Source: Pantoea rwandensis
GTDB lineage: Bacteria; Pseudomonadota; Gammaproteobacteria; Enterobacterales; Enterobacteriaceae
DNA: 64,000 nt
Direction: 5' to 3'
NCBI RefSeq assembly: GCF_002095475.1
Contig: NZ_MLFR01000024.1
Span: forward strand, 1-64,000
This document shows, in pieces, positions 1-8,297 of the stretch (positions are counted from its first letter, which is position 1; every line of letters starts with the position of its first letter). Under the pieces are notes generated by a model, which was given only the letters and a program-made list of their open reading frames with translations, was not told where the DNA came from and made no database searches. Made by a program: the position numbers and the translations under genes.

Positions 1-234
1 GATCCGCGTAAAGCAGCGGTTGAAGCCGCCATTGCCCGTGCCAAAGCGAAGAAATCCGCTGCAGCCGCAGAACAAGCGCCTGAAGCTGCTGATGCAGCAC
101 CTGAATCATCTTCTCAAGTGGAGGCTGCTGCCTCTCCTGACTCCGCCGACCCACGCAAAGCAGCAATTGCTGCCGCGGTCGCCCGTGCCAAAGCGCGTAA
201 AGCGCAGCAGCAGCCTTCGACGACTGAGGAATAA
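1..234 (+). CDS. rsxC: RsxC/RnfC electron-transport subunit, C-terminal end only (partial)
   Basis: The reading frame is open from base 1 to the TAA at 232-234, giving 77 residues; the start lies outside the window. The visible part is only the Ala/Lys/Gln-rich tail of this iron-sulfur/flavin subunit of the Rsx (Rnf) membrane complex. Two copies of a DPRKAA-x-x-AAIARAKA-type repeat sit at about residues 1-17 and 50-66 of the visible piece, a repeat class typical of enterobacterial RnfC tails. The stop abuts the rsxD ATG, as expected within one operon. The assignment rests on the repeats and on rsxD, rsxG and rsxE following directly. Confidence 0.9.
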   Translation, partial: DPRKAAVEAAIARAKAKKSAAAAEQAPEAADAAPESSSQVEAAASPDSADPRKAAIAAAVARAKARKAQQQPSTTEE

Positions 235-1293
235 ATGGCTTTTCGTATCGCAAGTTCTCCTTACACCCATAACCGCCGCAGCACCGGTAACATCATGCTG
301 CTGGTGGTGCTGGCTGCGCTGCCGGGCATGGCCGCGCAATGGTATTTCTTTGCCGTGGGTTTTCTGATTCAGGTTTTGCTGGCGACCGCCACCGCATGGA
401 TCGCTGAAGGCGCCATTTTACGTCTGCGCAAAACACCGGTGGTTCCGACACTCTCTGACAATTCCGCCCTGCTCACCGCGCTGCTGCTGGGCATCAGTTT
501 GCCGCCGCTGGCGCCCTGGTGGCTGGTGGTGATTGGCACCGTCTTTGCTATCGTGATCGCCAAACAGCTGTATGGCGGATTGGGGCAAAACCCTTTCAAT
601 CCGGCAATGGTGGGTTATGTCGTCCTGCTCATCTCCTTCCCGGTGCAGATGACCAGCTGGTTGCCGCCTGACAGCTTGCAAGCCATTAAACCTGGCCTGC
701 TGGATTCACTCAGCATGGTTTTCACCAACCATACGCTGGCGGGTGAAACTATGCAGCAGTTGCAGCTTGGTGTTGATGGTGTCAGCCAGGCCACACCACT
801 GGATACCTTCAAAACCGGCTTGCGTGCGGGGCACAGTGCAGAGCAGTTGCTGGCAGAGCCGATTTATACCGGTATGTTGGCCGGATTAGGCTGGCAGTGG
901 ATTAACCTCGGCTATTTGCTGGGTGGGATGCTGCTGCTGGCGAAGAATGCTATTCGCTGGCACATACCGGTCAGCTTCCTCGTATCGCTGGCATTCTGCG
1001 CGACCTTGGGTTGGTTGTTCTCTCCGGAATCGCTGAACTCGCCGCTGATTCATTTGTTCTCAGGTGCGACCATGCTCGGCGCGTTCTTTATCGCCACCGA
1101 TCCGGTCACCGCCTCTACCACCAACCGTGGTCGCCTGGTTTACGGTGCACTGATTGGTTTGCTGGTGTGGCTGATTCGCAGTTTTGGGGGTTATCCAGAC
1201 GGTGTGGCCTTTGCGGTTCTGCTGGCGAACATTTGTGTGCCGCTGATTGATTACTACACCCAGCCGCGCGTTTATGGCCATCGCAAGGATTAA
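235..1293 (+). CDS. rsxD: RsxD/RnfD, integral membrane flavoprotein subunit of the Rsx complex
   Basis: 352 residues with many hydrophobic spans. It belongs to the Rnf-type electron-transfer complex in the inner membrane; in E. coli the Rsx version keeps SoxR reduced. The covalent FMN attachment motif SQATPLD is present, with the acceptor threonine at residue 187, the position known for this family. The ATG directly follows the rsxC stop, and the TAA shares a base with the rsxG start, so the genes are probably translationally coupled. Length matches the E. coli protein. Confidence 0.96.
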   Translation: MAFRIASSPYTHNRRSTGNIMLLVVLAALPGMAAQWYFFAVGFLIQVLLATATAWIAEGAILRLRKTPVVPTLSDNSALLTALLLGISLPPLAPWWLVVIGTVFAIVIAKQLYGGLGQNPFNPAMVGYVVLLISFPVQMTSWLPPDSLQAIKPGLLDSLSMVFTNHTLAGETMQQLQLGVDGVSQATPLDTFKTGLRAGHSAEQLLAEPIYTGMLAGLGWQWINLGYLLGGMLLLAKNAIRWHIPVSFLVSLAFCATLGWLFSPESLNSPLIHLFSGATMLGAFFIATDPVTASTTNRGRLVYGALIGLLVWLIRSFGGYPDGVAFAVLLANICVPLIDYYTQPRVYGHRKD

Positions 1294-1928
1294 TGATGTT
1301 CGATGCTATTCGTAAAAACGCCGTGACGTTGGCGGCATTTGCAGTGATTACCACCGGCGTGACTGCAGTGGTGAACTATGTCACTAAGCCCACGGTGGAA
1401 CATCAGACGGCACTACAGCAAAAAAACCTGCTCGATCAGGTGGTGCCCACCGATATGTACGACAATCACATTCAGCAAGAGTGTTTTCTGGTGACCGATG
1501 CGGCGGCGTTGGGTAATGACAAACCCCATCATCTCTATCTGGCGCGCAAAGGCGATCAACCTGTTGCAGCCGCGCTTGAGACTACCGCGCCAGACGGCTA
1601 TTCTGGTGCGATTCAGATGCTGGTGGGTGCCGATTTCCATGGCAAAGTTCTGGGCGTGCGTGTGGTAGAACATCACGAAACACCGGGACTAGGCGATAAG
1701 ATTGAGTTGCGTATTTCTGACTGGATCAACAGTTTTAACGGCAAAGTGGTTCACGGTGCCGACGATAAGAACTTTGCGGTGAAAAAAGATGGCGGTGAAT
1801 TCGATCAATTTACCGGTGCGACCATTACACCCCGCGCAGTGGTTAACGCGACCAAGCGTACCGCCCTGCTGATTGAAACGTTGCCAGCGAAGCTCTCTTC
1901 GCTGCCTGAATGTGGAGATGCACCATGA
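1293..1928 (+). CDS. rsxG: RsxG/RnfG, FMN-binding subunit of the Rsx complex
   Basis: 211 residues with one N-terminal membrane segment (about 10-30) and a periplasmic FMN-binding domain. The covalent FMN motif TGAT is at residues 174-177, with T177 the expected acceptor. The first ATG overlaps the rsxD stop by one base; a second in-frame ATG follows at 1296, so the start is uncertain by one codon. The ORF overlaps rsxE by four bases (ATGA). Confidence 0.95.
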   Translation: MMFDAIRKNAVTLAAFAVITTGVTAVVNYVTKPTVEHQTALQQKNLLDQVVPTDMYDNHIQQECFLVTDAAALGNDKPHHLYLARKGDQPVAAALETTAPDGYSGAIQMLVGADFHGKVLGVRVVEHHETPGLGDKIELRISDWINSFNGKVVHGADDKNFAVKKDGGEFDQFTGATITPRAVVNATKRTALLIETLPAKLSSLPECGDAP

Positions 1929-2626
1929 GTGAAGCGAAAACCCTGCTGGTCGGCGGCCTTTGGAAAAATAACTCCGCATTAGTTCAGCTGCTTGGCCTGT
2001 GTCCATTATTGGCTGTGACGTCAACGGCCACCAATGCCCTTGGACTGGGACTGGCCACCACATTAGTCCTGACCATCACCAACAGCGCCATTTCTGCCTC
2101 GCGCCGCTGGGTGCCAGCAGAAATCCGTATTCCGATTTACGTCATGATCATCGCTTCAGTGGTGAGCTGTGTGCAGATGCTGATCAACGCTTACGCCTAT
2201 GGTCTTTACCAGTCGCTGGGGATCTTCATCCCACTGATCGTGACCAACTGCATCGTCGTGGGTCGCGCGGAAGCCGTCGCGTCTAAAAGCAGCATCCCGC
2301 TTTCAGCGCTGGATGGCTTTGCGATTGGCATGGGTGCGACCTGTGCCATGGTGACGCTGGGTTCTATTCGTGAATTGATTGGCAGTGGCACCCTGTTCAA
2401 CGGTGCCGACCAGCTGTTGGGCCCATGGGCTAAAGCGCTGCGTATTGAAGTCTTCCACTTTGATTCACCCATGCTGCTCGCCATGCTGCCGCCGGGTGCA
2501 TTTATTGGCTTAGGTATGCTGCTGGCAGGCAAATACTTAATCGACCAGAAGATGAAACAACGCGCGGCGAATCGTGCTGCTGCGCCAGAGGCTGCACCGC
2601 AAGGTGAAACCGGGAATGCCGTGTGA
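1925..2626 (+). CDS. rsxE: RsxE/RnfE, membrane subunit of the Rsx complex
   Basis: 233 residues, strongly hydrophobic with about six membrane spans, nearly identical to E. coli RsxE from the start (LWKNNSALVQLLGLCPLLA). I chose the ATG at 1925 over an in-frame upstream GTG-type start at 1910 because it matches the family N-terminus and gives the four-base overlap with rsxG. The TGA at 2624-2626 overlaps the nth GTG start, so rsx and nth are one transcription unit. A short charged Ala/Glu tail extends past the conserved core. Confidence 0.95.
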   Translation: MSEAKTLLVGGLWKNNSALVQLLGLCPLLAVTSTATNALGLGLATTLVLTITNSAISASRRWVPAEIRIPIYVMIIASVVSCVQMLINAYAYGLYQSLGIFIPLIVTNCIVVGRAEAVASKSSIPLSALDGFAIGMGATCAMVTLGSIRELIGSGTLFNGADQLLGPWAKALRIEVFHFDSPMLLAMLPPGAFIGLGMLLAGKYLIDQKMKQRAANRAAAPEAAPQGETGNAV

Positions 2627-3258
2627 ATAAAGATAAGCGTCTGCAAATTCTTACGCGTTTGCGTGATGACAACCCGCATCCCACCACTGAACTCAACTTT
2701 AGCTCGCCATTCGAGCTATTGATTGCGGTGCTCCTTTCCGCGCAAGCAACGGATGTTAGCGTCAATAAAGCCACCGCAAAACTCTATCCTGTCGCCAATA
2801 CGCCAGCCGCCGTGCTGGCGCTGGGCGTTGATGGGGTGAAAGAGTACATCAAGACCATCGGCCTGTTTAACAGCAAAGCTGAGAATGTGATTAAGACCTG
2901 TCGTATTCTCATCGAGCAGCATGGCGGTGAAGTGCCCGAAGATCGAGCGGCACTGGAAGCGCTGCCGGGCGTGGGACGTAAAACCGCGAATGTGGTGCTT
3001 AACACGGCTTTTGGCTGGCCAACGATTGCCGTCGATACCCATATCTTCCGTGTCAGCAACCGCACGCGCTTTGCGCCCGGCAAGAATGTGGAAGAGGTAG
3101 AAGATAAGCTGATTAAAGTGGTGCCATCTGCCTTCAAAGTCGATTGCCATCATTGGCTGATTTTACATGGCCGTTACACCTGTATCGCACGTAAACCACG
3201 CTGTGGCTCCTGCCTGATTGAAGATTTGTGTGAGTTTGACGCCAAAACTGACCTCTGA
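2623..3258 (+). CDS. nth: Endonuclease III (DNA glycosylase / AP lyase)
   Basis: 211 residues, the length of E. coli Nth. It removes oxidised pyrimidines in base-excision repair and nicks the abasic site. The helix-hairpin-helix LPGVGRKTANV carries the catalytic K120; D138 follows in AVDTH. The 4Fe-4S ligands C187, C194, C197 and C203 have the canonical 6-2-5 spacing. The start is GTG at 2623, overlapping the rsxE stop by four bases and giving the family N-terminus MNKDKRLQILTRLR. The last codons overlap possible early starts of the next gene. Confidence 0.98.
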   Translation: MNKDKRLQILTRLRDDNPHPTTELNFSSPFELLIAVLLSAQATDVSVNKATAKLYPVANTPAAVLALGVDGVKEYIKTIGLFNSKAENVIKTCRILIEQHGGEVPEDRAALEALPGVGRKTANVVLNTAFGWPTIAVDTHIFRVSNRTRFAPGKNVEEVEDKLIKVVPSAFKVDCHHWLILHGRYTCIARKPRCGSCLIEDLCEFDAKTDL

Positions 3259-3271
3259 TCCATCGCCGCGA

Positions 3272-4222
3272 GTGGAACCTAATCTGGCGCTCTGGTATCG
3301 GCAATTTGGCGATCCCGCTCAGGTACTCACGCTGGAATCCGCGCCCTTATCCCCTTGCGCCGATGATGTGTTGCGCGTGCAAATGCACTATTCCCCGATC
3401 AATGCTTCCGATCTGATCCCGATTACCGGTGCTTATCGTCATCGTGTTGCGCCGCCTCAGGTGGCGGGATATGAAGGCGTTGGCACCGTTGTTCAGGCGC
3501 CCTCCGCTTTCCAACACCTGTTGGGGAAACGCGTACTGCCATTACGTGGGATGGGATGTTGGCAGCGCTATGTCGATGTCAAAGCACCGTTAGCGATCCC
3601 CGTGCCGGATGACATCACAGGGACGCTGGCTGCTCGGGCTTATATCAATCCTTTGGCGGCGCTACTTATGCTGAAAACGTGGCCAGTGGCGGGGAAGAAT
3701 GTCCTGATCACCGCCGGCGGATCCGCTTGCGCGTTGCTGCTGGCTCAGTGGGCACAATTACAGGGTGCGAACCGTGTAATTGTGGTGCATCGCTCGCCTG
3801 CGCATGCTGCAAGGTTACACGCCATGGGTTTGGATGCGGTGCTGGAATCTGCCGTTGACGCGATTCAGGCGCTCAGCGCCCATTCAGATGTGGTGTTCGA
3901 TGCCGTGGGAGGGGATGTTGGGCAGCGCATTTGGCAAACGCTGCCGGAGCAGGCGCACTTCGTGGCTTACGGCGTGTTGAGTGGTAAACCTGTTCAGGTT
4001 AACGCGGCCCGCCCGCTGTTACATTGGTTCCATGTACGTCACACATTGGGTGATATCAGCGCAGCTGAGTGGCAGCAACTGTTCGCGGAAGTTTGGTCGT
4101 TGTTGCGCAGCAGTGATTGTGGCGAGGTAGAGATTTTTCCGCTGTCGGAGTGGCGCGCGGCCATTGAGACGTATCATCAGTCAGGACGCGCGCGTAAACC
4201 GCTGTTGTGTCTGGATGCGTAA
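3272..4222 (+). CDS. Medium-chain dehydrogenase/reductase, NADPH:quinone/enoyl reductase-like
   Basis: About 316 residues of the zinc-independent medium-chain dehydrogenase/reductase superfamily. An N-terminal GroES-like fold (motifs SPINASDLIPITGAY and VAGYEGVGTV) is followed by a Rossmann region with a glycine-rich loop near LITAGGSACALLLAQWA. No zinc-ligand pattern is obvious, so a quinone or 2-enoyl-thioester reductase type is likelier than an alcohol dehydrogenase; the substrate is unknown. The frame is open back to a TTG at 3218 inside nth, and GTG codons occur at 3230 and 3272. I prefer 3272, 14 bases after the nth stop, but the start is uncertain. It probably belongs to the rsx-nth unit. 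The E. coli locus has no such gene. Confidence 0.75.
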   Translation: MEPNLALWYRQFGDPAQVLTLESAPLSPCADDVLRVQMHYSPINASDLIPITGAYRHRVAPPQVAGYEGVGTVVQAPSAFQHLLGKRVLPLRGMGCWQRYVDVKAPLAIPVPDDITGTLAARAYINPLAALLMLKTWPVAGKNVLITAGGSACALLLAQWAQLQGANRVIVVHRSPAHAARLHAMGLDAVLESAVDAIQALSAHSDVVFDAVGGDVGQRIWQTLPEQAHFVAYGVLSGKPVQVNAARPLLHWFHVRHTLGDISAAEWQQLFAEVWSLLRSSDCGEVEIFPLSEWRAAIETYHQSGRARKPLLCLDA

Positions 4223-4309
4223 CAGCAGCGCCGGTGCTTCAAGTCACCTTCAAGGGCAACCCTGCGACGATACTGCTCAATTTCGTCGGGTGCGCACAGG
4301 CAAACCAGG

Positions 4310-5008
4310 TTAAGACTTTACGCTCGCTGCGGCCTGCAACCAGGCGACTACCAGCGGTGAAAGACGGTTTTGCAGCGCAGCACGTTCAGACTGGAACAGC
4401 GTTGCCACAAAGAACGGATGGTCGGTCAATTCAACCCCGCGAACGTCCCCTTCCACATCCCACGAGGTGATTTTTAGGTTCTGCGTCGCCAACGCGGCGC
4501 TAAATTCGGGATTAACACCGAAGTTACAGTGATACCCTTCGTCACTTTCTAAAGCACCATACGCCTGCGCAATGCGCGATCCCGGTTCGAACGTCACGGT
4601 GCCACGCTGCTCGACCAACGAACAGGCCAGCGGGGCAATCACCCAACGCCCATGTTTATCGGTTTCGGCATGTGCGGCGTCTTCCCATCCCAACGCATTT
4701 CGCGCGTATTCCACGACTGCGTATTGGAAACCTCCACAAGAACCCAGGAACGGTTTGTGGTGCTCACGCGCCCAGCGAATCGTCTCGAATACACCTGCGT
4801 CATTAAGGTATGGGCTGCCTGGTACCACCCAGATGGCGTCGTAATCCGCCATATTATGCTGTTGAATCTCTGGGGTAGCGATCCAGTCTGCGGTGACATC
4901 GAGTGAGAGGGACTTTGCGGCGAACTGTACTGCAGGAGGAATAGCTTGGTGCGCGACGGCACTGGCACGGTAATCGCCAATAAGGGCGACACGAACTGAC
5001 TGCGTCAT
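4310..5008 (-). CDS. CTP synthase C-terminal-like (class I glutamine amidotransferase-like) protein
   Basis: 232 residues resembling only the glutaminase half of CTP synthase; the synthetase half is absent. The nucleophile-elbow motif GSCGGFQ puts Cys at residue 91, and PGSPYLND (63-70) and DEGYHCNFGVNPEF (156-169) match family blocks. At the C-terminus the CTP synthase pattern HPWFVA..FHPEF is replaced by HPFFVATLFQSER, so the catalytic His is Gln206 while Glu208 remains. I recall this family being described as CTP synthase C-terminal region-related (seleno)proteins; its function is not known to me. The start is supported by AAAGGA upstream. A PUR box lies 170 bases upstream. Confidence 0.8.
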   Translation of the reverse strand: MTQSVRVALIGDYRASAVAHQAIPPAVQFAAKSLSLDVTADWIATPEIQQHNMADYDAIWVVPGSPYLNDAGVFETIRWAREHHKPFLGSCGGFQYAVVEYARNALGWEDAAHAETDKHGRWVIAPLACSLVEQRGTVTFEPGSRIAQAYGALESDEGYHCNFGVNPEFSAALATQNLKITSWDVEGDVRGVELTDHPFFVATLFQSERAALQNRLSPLVVAWLQAAASVKS

Positions 5009-5660
5009 GGTTACGTCCTTTCAGGGAAAAAACGAGGTTACAGCAAACCTGGCGCACTGTCTAAACGGAATTTTAAGCTTTTAATCTCACTTTCGCTTAC
5101 GCACATTTTGGTTAATGCCTGCGTTTTGTGCGGTCAAATATCCATCCACTTGGTGATTTACTCGACATACGTTGACCACGCAAACGTTTTCTTCTTTTAC
5201 GACCGAAATTAATTCGTAATTTTGTGCGCAGGATCAACAAATTAGCCTTCTGGAAACTTCCTATTGCTTATTACGCTCAATAATCAACCCATTATGCTTA
5301 GAATACCATCAAGCGTGGGCTTAATATTGGTATAAATAATCATCTACAGCGTTATATTCTGCAAAAGGCACCACAAGCGGTTTATATCAGGAAAATGATC
5401 CCGAAGATCTCCATCTGCTATGTTTATTCTGATATAATCCCACCCAGCAATATTTAACACTGATTTAGATCTTCTTATAACGGCATTAACCCTACCTGTT
5501 ACAAGTATTTCAGCGTGCAGAAAATGCTTGCCCTGATGGCCTGATTCAGCCAAATTAGGCGCCGTTTTTCCTTTCTAATAAAAATGTTGCGCGGGATTAC
5601 CCCACCCGACGCAGACTTAATTCCTGTCGCAAAACAGGCTATGTATAAACTGAGGTACAC
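5009..5660. other. AT-rich intergenic region between the amidotransferase-like gene and dtpA
   Basis: 652 bases between divergent genes, clearly lower in GC than its surroundings. It holds the PUR box at 5178-5193 and the promoters of both neighbours. I see no convincing gene: a 69-codon leftward frame at 5344-5553 has no good ribosome site and low-complexity-like composition. A dtpA leader and OmpR sites would be expected on the right side from E. coli knowledge, but I could not pick them out. Confidence 0.6.
5178..5193. promoter_or_regulatory. PUR box (PurR operator)
   Basis: ACGCAAACGTTTTCTT fits the consensus ACGCAAACGTTTNCNT throughout. It lies 170 bases before the leftward CTP-synthase-tail-like gene and about 470 before rightward dtpA, so it more likely serves the former. 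purR itself is in this window. Confidence 0.7.
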
Positions 5661-7166
5661 GTGTCAACTGCAAACAAACACACTGACGAGGCAGTAAGCC
5701 TCAACGCGTTCAAGCAACCGAAAGCGTTTTATCTGATCTTCTCCATCGAACTGTGGGAGCGTTTTGGCTTCTATGGTCTCCAGGCCATCATGGCGGTTTA
5801 CCTGGTGAAACAACTGGGGATGACCGAAGCAGACTCCATTACCCTGTTCACCTCGTTCAGCGCATTGGTCTACGGTATGGTTGCCATCGGCGGCTGGTTG
5901 GGCGACAAAGTGCTCGGCACTAAACGCGTGATCGTTCTCGGCGTGATGGTGCTGGCTTTGGGTTATGCACTGATTACCTTCTCTGGCCACGACACCGCCA
6001 TGGTCTATGCGGGTATGGCCACCATTGCTGTCGGTAGTGGTTTATTCAAGGCAAACCCATCTTCTCTGCTGTCTACCTGCTATGAGAAAGACGATCCGCG
6101 TATCGACGGTGCCTTCACCATGTTCTATATGTCGATCAACATCGGTTCGCTGTTCTCCATGATGCTGACGCCATGGCTGGCTGCCCACTACGGTTGGGGC
6201 GCTGCGTTCTCGCTGTCGGTCGTCGGTCTGGTGATCACGCTGCTGAACTTCCTGTTCTGCCAGCGTATGGTTAAAAACTACGGTTCTAAACCCGACTTCG
6301 CACCGCTCCACGTAGGTAAACTGCTGATGACGCTGGTCGGCGTGGTTGCCTTGATTGCCATCGCAGCTTGGTTACTGCATCACCAGAGCATCGCGCGTAT
6401 GGCGCTGGGTGTGATTGCCATCGGTATTGTGCTGGTGTTCGCGAAAGAAGCATTCGCAATGCAGGGTGCTGCACGTCGTAAAATGATCGTCGCCTTCCTG
6501 CTGATGCTGGAAGCGATTGTGTTTTTCGTGCTGTACATGCAGATGCCGACCTCTTTGAACTTCTTCGCCATCCGTAACGTTGAACATGCCATCCTGGGCA
6601 TCACTTTTGAGCCAGAGCAGTTCCAGGCGCTGAACCCGTTCTGGATCATGCTGGCCAGCCCAATTCTTGCTGCGGTCTATAACAAACTGGGCGACAAACT
6701 GCCTATGCCGCATAAGTTTGCGATTGGTATGGTGCTGTGCTCGGCTGCGTTCCTGGTGTTGCCGTTCGGTGCCAAATTCGCCAACGATGCTGGCATCGTT
6801 TCCGTGAACTGGCTGATCATCAGTTATGCGCTGCAGAGTGTGGGCGAATTAATGATCTCTGGCCTTGGTTTAGCGATGGTGGCCCAGTTAGTGCCACAAC
6901 GTCTGATGGGCTTCATCATGGGTTCTTGGTTCCTCACCACCGCTGGCGCAGCGATGATTGCCGGTAAAGTGGCTAACCTGATGGCCGTACCGAATGATGT
7001 GACCGATCCCCACGCTTCACTGGCCGTTTACAGCCATGTGTTCCAGCAGATTGGTATTGCGACCGGTGCCATCGCCATCCTGATGCTGATCACCGCGCCA
7101 CTGCTTAACCGCATGACGCAGAGTGATGCGCAGACTGAACTGAAAAGCGTTAACGCGAATCAGTAA
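5661..7166 (+). CDS. dtpA: Di/tripeptide:proton symporter (POT/PTR family)
   Basis: 501 residues with 12 or more membrane spans, collinear with E. coli DtpA (TppB). It imports di- and tripeptides with protons across the inner membrane. Family signatures are ELWERFGFYGLQAIMAVYLV near residues 27-46, with the ExxERF proton/peptide motif, and FYMSINIGSLFS near 152. Translation starts at GTG 5661 after CTGAGG, the same start and N-terminus (MSTAN) as the E. coli gene. A strong terminator follows. Confidence 0.97.
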   Translation: MSTANKHTDEAVSLNAFKQPKAFYLIFSIELWERFGFYGLQAIMAVYLVKQLGMTEADSITLFTSFSALVYGMVAIGGWLGDKVLGTKRVIVLGVMVLALGYALITFSGHDTAMVYAGMATIAVGSGLFKANPSSLLSTCYEKDDPRIDGAFTMFYMSINIGSLFSMMLTPWLAAHYGWGAAFSLSVVGLVITLLNFLFCQRMVKNYGSKPDFAPLHVGKLLMTLVGVVALIAIAAWLLHHQSIARMALGVIAIGIVLVFAKEAFAMQGAARRKMIVAFLLMLEAIVFFVLYMQMPTSLNFFAIRNVEHAILGITFEPEQFQALNPFWIMLASPILAAVYNKLGDKLPMPHKFAIGMVLCSAAFLVLPFGAKFANDAGIVSVNWLIISYALQSVGELMISGLGLAMVAQLVPQRLMGFIMGSWFLTTAGAAMIAGKVANLMAVPNDVTDPHASLAVYSHVFQQIGIATGAIAILMLITAPLLNRMTQSDAQTELKSVNANQ

Positions 7167-7183
7167 CGTCTTCGATTAAAATT

Positions 7184-7210
7184 AAGCCGGGTTCGCCCGG
7201 CTTTTTCTTT
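7184..7210 (+). terminator. Rho-independent terminator of dtpA
   Basis: AAGCCGGG - TTCG - CCCGGCTT forms an 8-bp stem closed by a UUCG tetraloop and followed by a T-rich tract, 17 bases after the dtpA stop. Confidence 0.95.
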
Positions 7211-7318
7211 TCCTCGCTTTTTCTTCCACCTTCTTTAACGTTTCCTGCTGTCAAAGCTTCGCTTTTTAAGCTCTTACCCGCATGATGGCGGCTCCCTGTT
7301 CATCCTGCTGGAATCACC

Positions 7319-8227
7319 ATGGACCGATTTGAAGAGCTACAAGTATTTGTCGCGGTGATTCAGCAAGGCAGCATGGCAGGCGCAGCCCGTCTACTACAGC
7401 GTTCCCCTCCCGTCATTACCCGCACGCTGAGTGCTTTAGAGACGCGCTTCGGCACGACATTAATTGAACGTACCACTCGGCAACTGGCCCCCACTGAAGC
7501 CGGCTGGCAGCTGTTTGAGCAGGCGCAGCAACTCTTAAGCGATTATCAGCATGCGATGGACAGCGCGCACCATAGCGGCCTACAAGGGCTGCTGCGTATT
7601 ACCGCGCCCGTCCCCTTTGGTCGGCGACACGTGATGCCGCTGGTCAATGCCTTCTTGCAGCAGCATCCCGACATGCAAATTGAAGTGGTGCTAAGTGATA
7701 GCTACCAGGATCTGATTGAAAATGGCCTGGATATTGCGCTGCGCATTGGCGAGTTACAGGATTCCTCGATGGTGGCGCGCAAAGTGGGCAGTGTCCGTTC
7801 TACCTTGGTGGCCAGCCCTGACTATTTGCAACGCGCAGGTGTGCCCTCGCATCCAGCAGACCTCCACCAACATGTGGTGATCACCAGCCTACGCCATACC
7901 CGTGAATGGCGCTTTGCTCAGGATTTGCGGGTGCGCATTTTGCCACGTCTGCGCGTCAATGATATTGAAAGCCAGCTGGAAACCTTACGCGGCGGCCAGG
8001 GGATTGGCCGCTTGCTGTCATACCAGGTGATTGATGATCTACAGGACGGGAAACTGATCCGATTATTACCCGAGTGGGAACCCGCACCGTTACCGGTGCA
8101 GCTGGTCACACAGCGAGTCAAAAACATGACGCCAAAGGTGCGTCAGTTCTGGGATTTTGCACTCGATCAGTTGCCATCGCTCCCCTGTTTTGCTGAAGAA
8201 AAACGCAATGCAGACCGGAATTCCTGA
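7319..8227 (+). CDS. LysR-family transcriptional regulator
   Basis: 302 residues. The N-terminal winged helix-turn-helix (FVAVIQQGSMAGAARLLQRSPPVITRTLSALETRFGTTLIERTTR, residues 9-55) is followed by a substrate-binding domain with the usual LRITAPVPFGRRHVMPLVNAF and DIALRIGEL blocks. It resembles the large CrgA-like LysR subgroup. It reads toward gstA with 70 bases between them, so it could regulate that gene or itself; no target is demonstrable. The E. coli locus between dtpA and gstA lacks it. The ATG at 7319 gives the typical MDRFEELQVF start. Confidence 0.85.
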   Translation: MDRFEELQVFVAVIQQGSMAGAARLLQRSPPVITRTLSALETRFGTTLIERTTRQLAPTEAGWQLFEQAQQLLSDYQHAMDSAHHSGLQGLLRITAPVPFGRRHVMPLVNAFLQQHPDMQIEVVLSDSYQDLIENGLDIALRIGELQDSSMVARKVGSVRSTLVASPDYLQRAGVPSHPADLHQHVVITSLRHTREWRFAQDLRVRILPRLRVNDIESQLETLRGGQGIGRLLSYQVIDDLQDGKLIRLLPEWEPAPLPVQLVTQRVKNMTPKVRQFWDFALDQLPSLPCFAEEKRNADRNS

Positions 8228-8297
8228 TCGCTGTCACTGGTAAAAATTTTTAGCAGATTTATGCTGTTTCGATCACAACAACACTTCAGGAGAAGCC

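Noticed and set aside
4207..4470. 87-codon rightward frame between the reductase and the amidotransferase-like gene
   Set aside because: Starts inside one gene and ends antisense in the next; no family features.
5344..5553. 69-codon leftward frame in the gap before dtpA
   Set aside because: No ribosome site, AT-rich noncoding composition, no recognisable motif.
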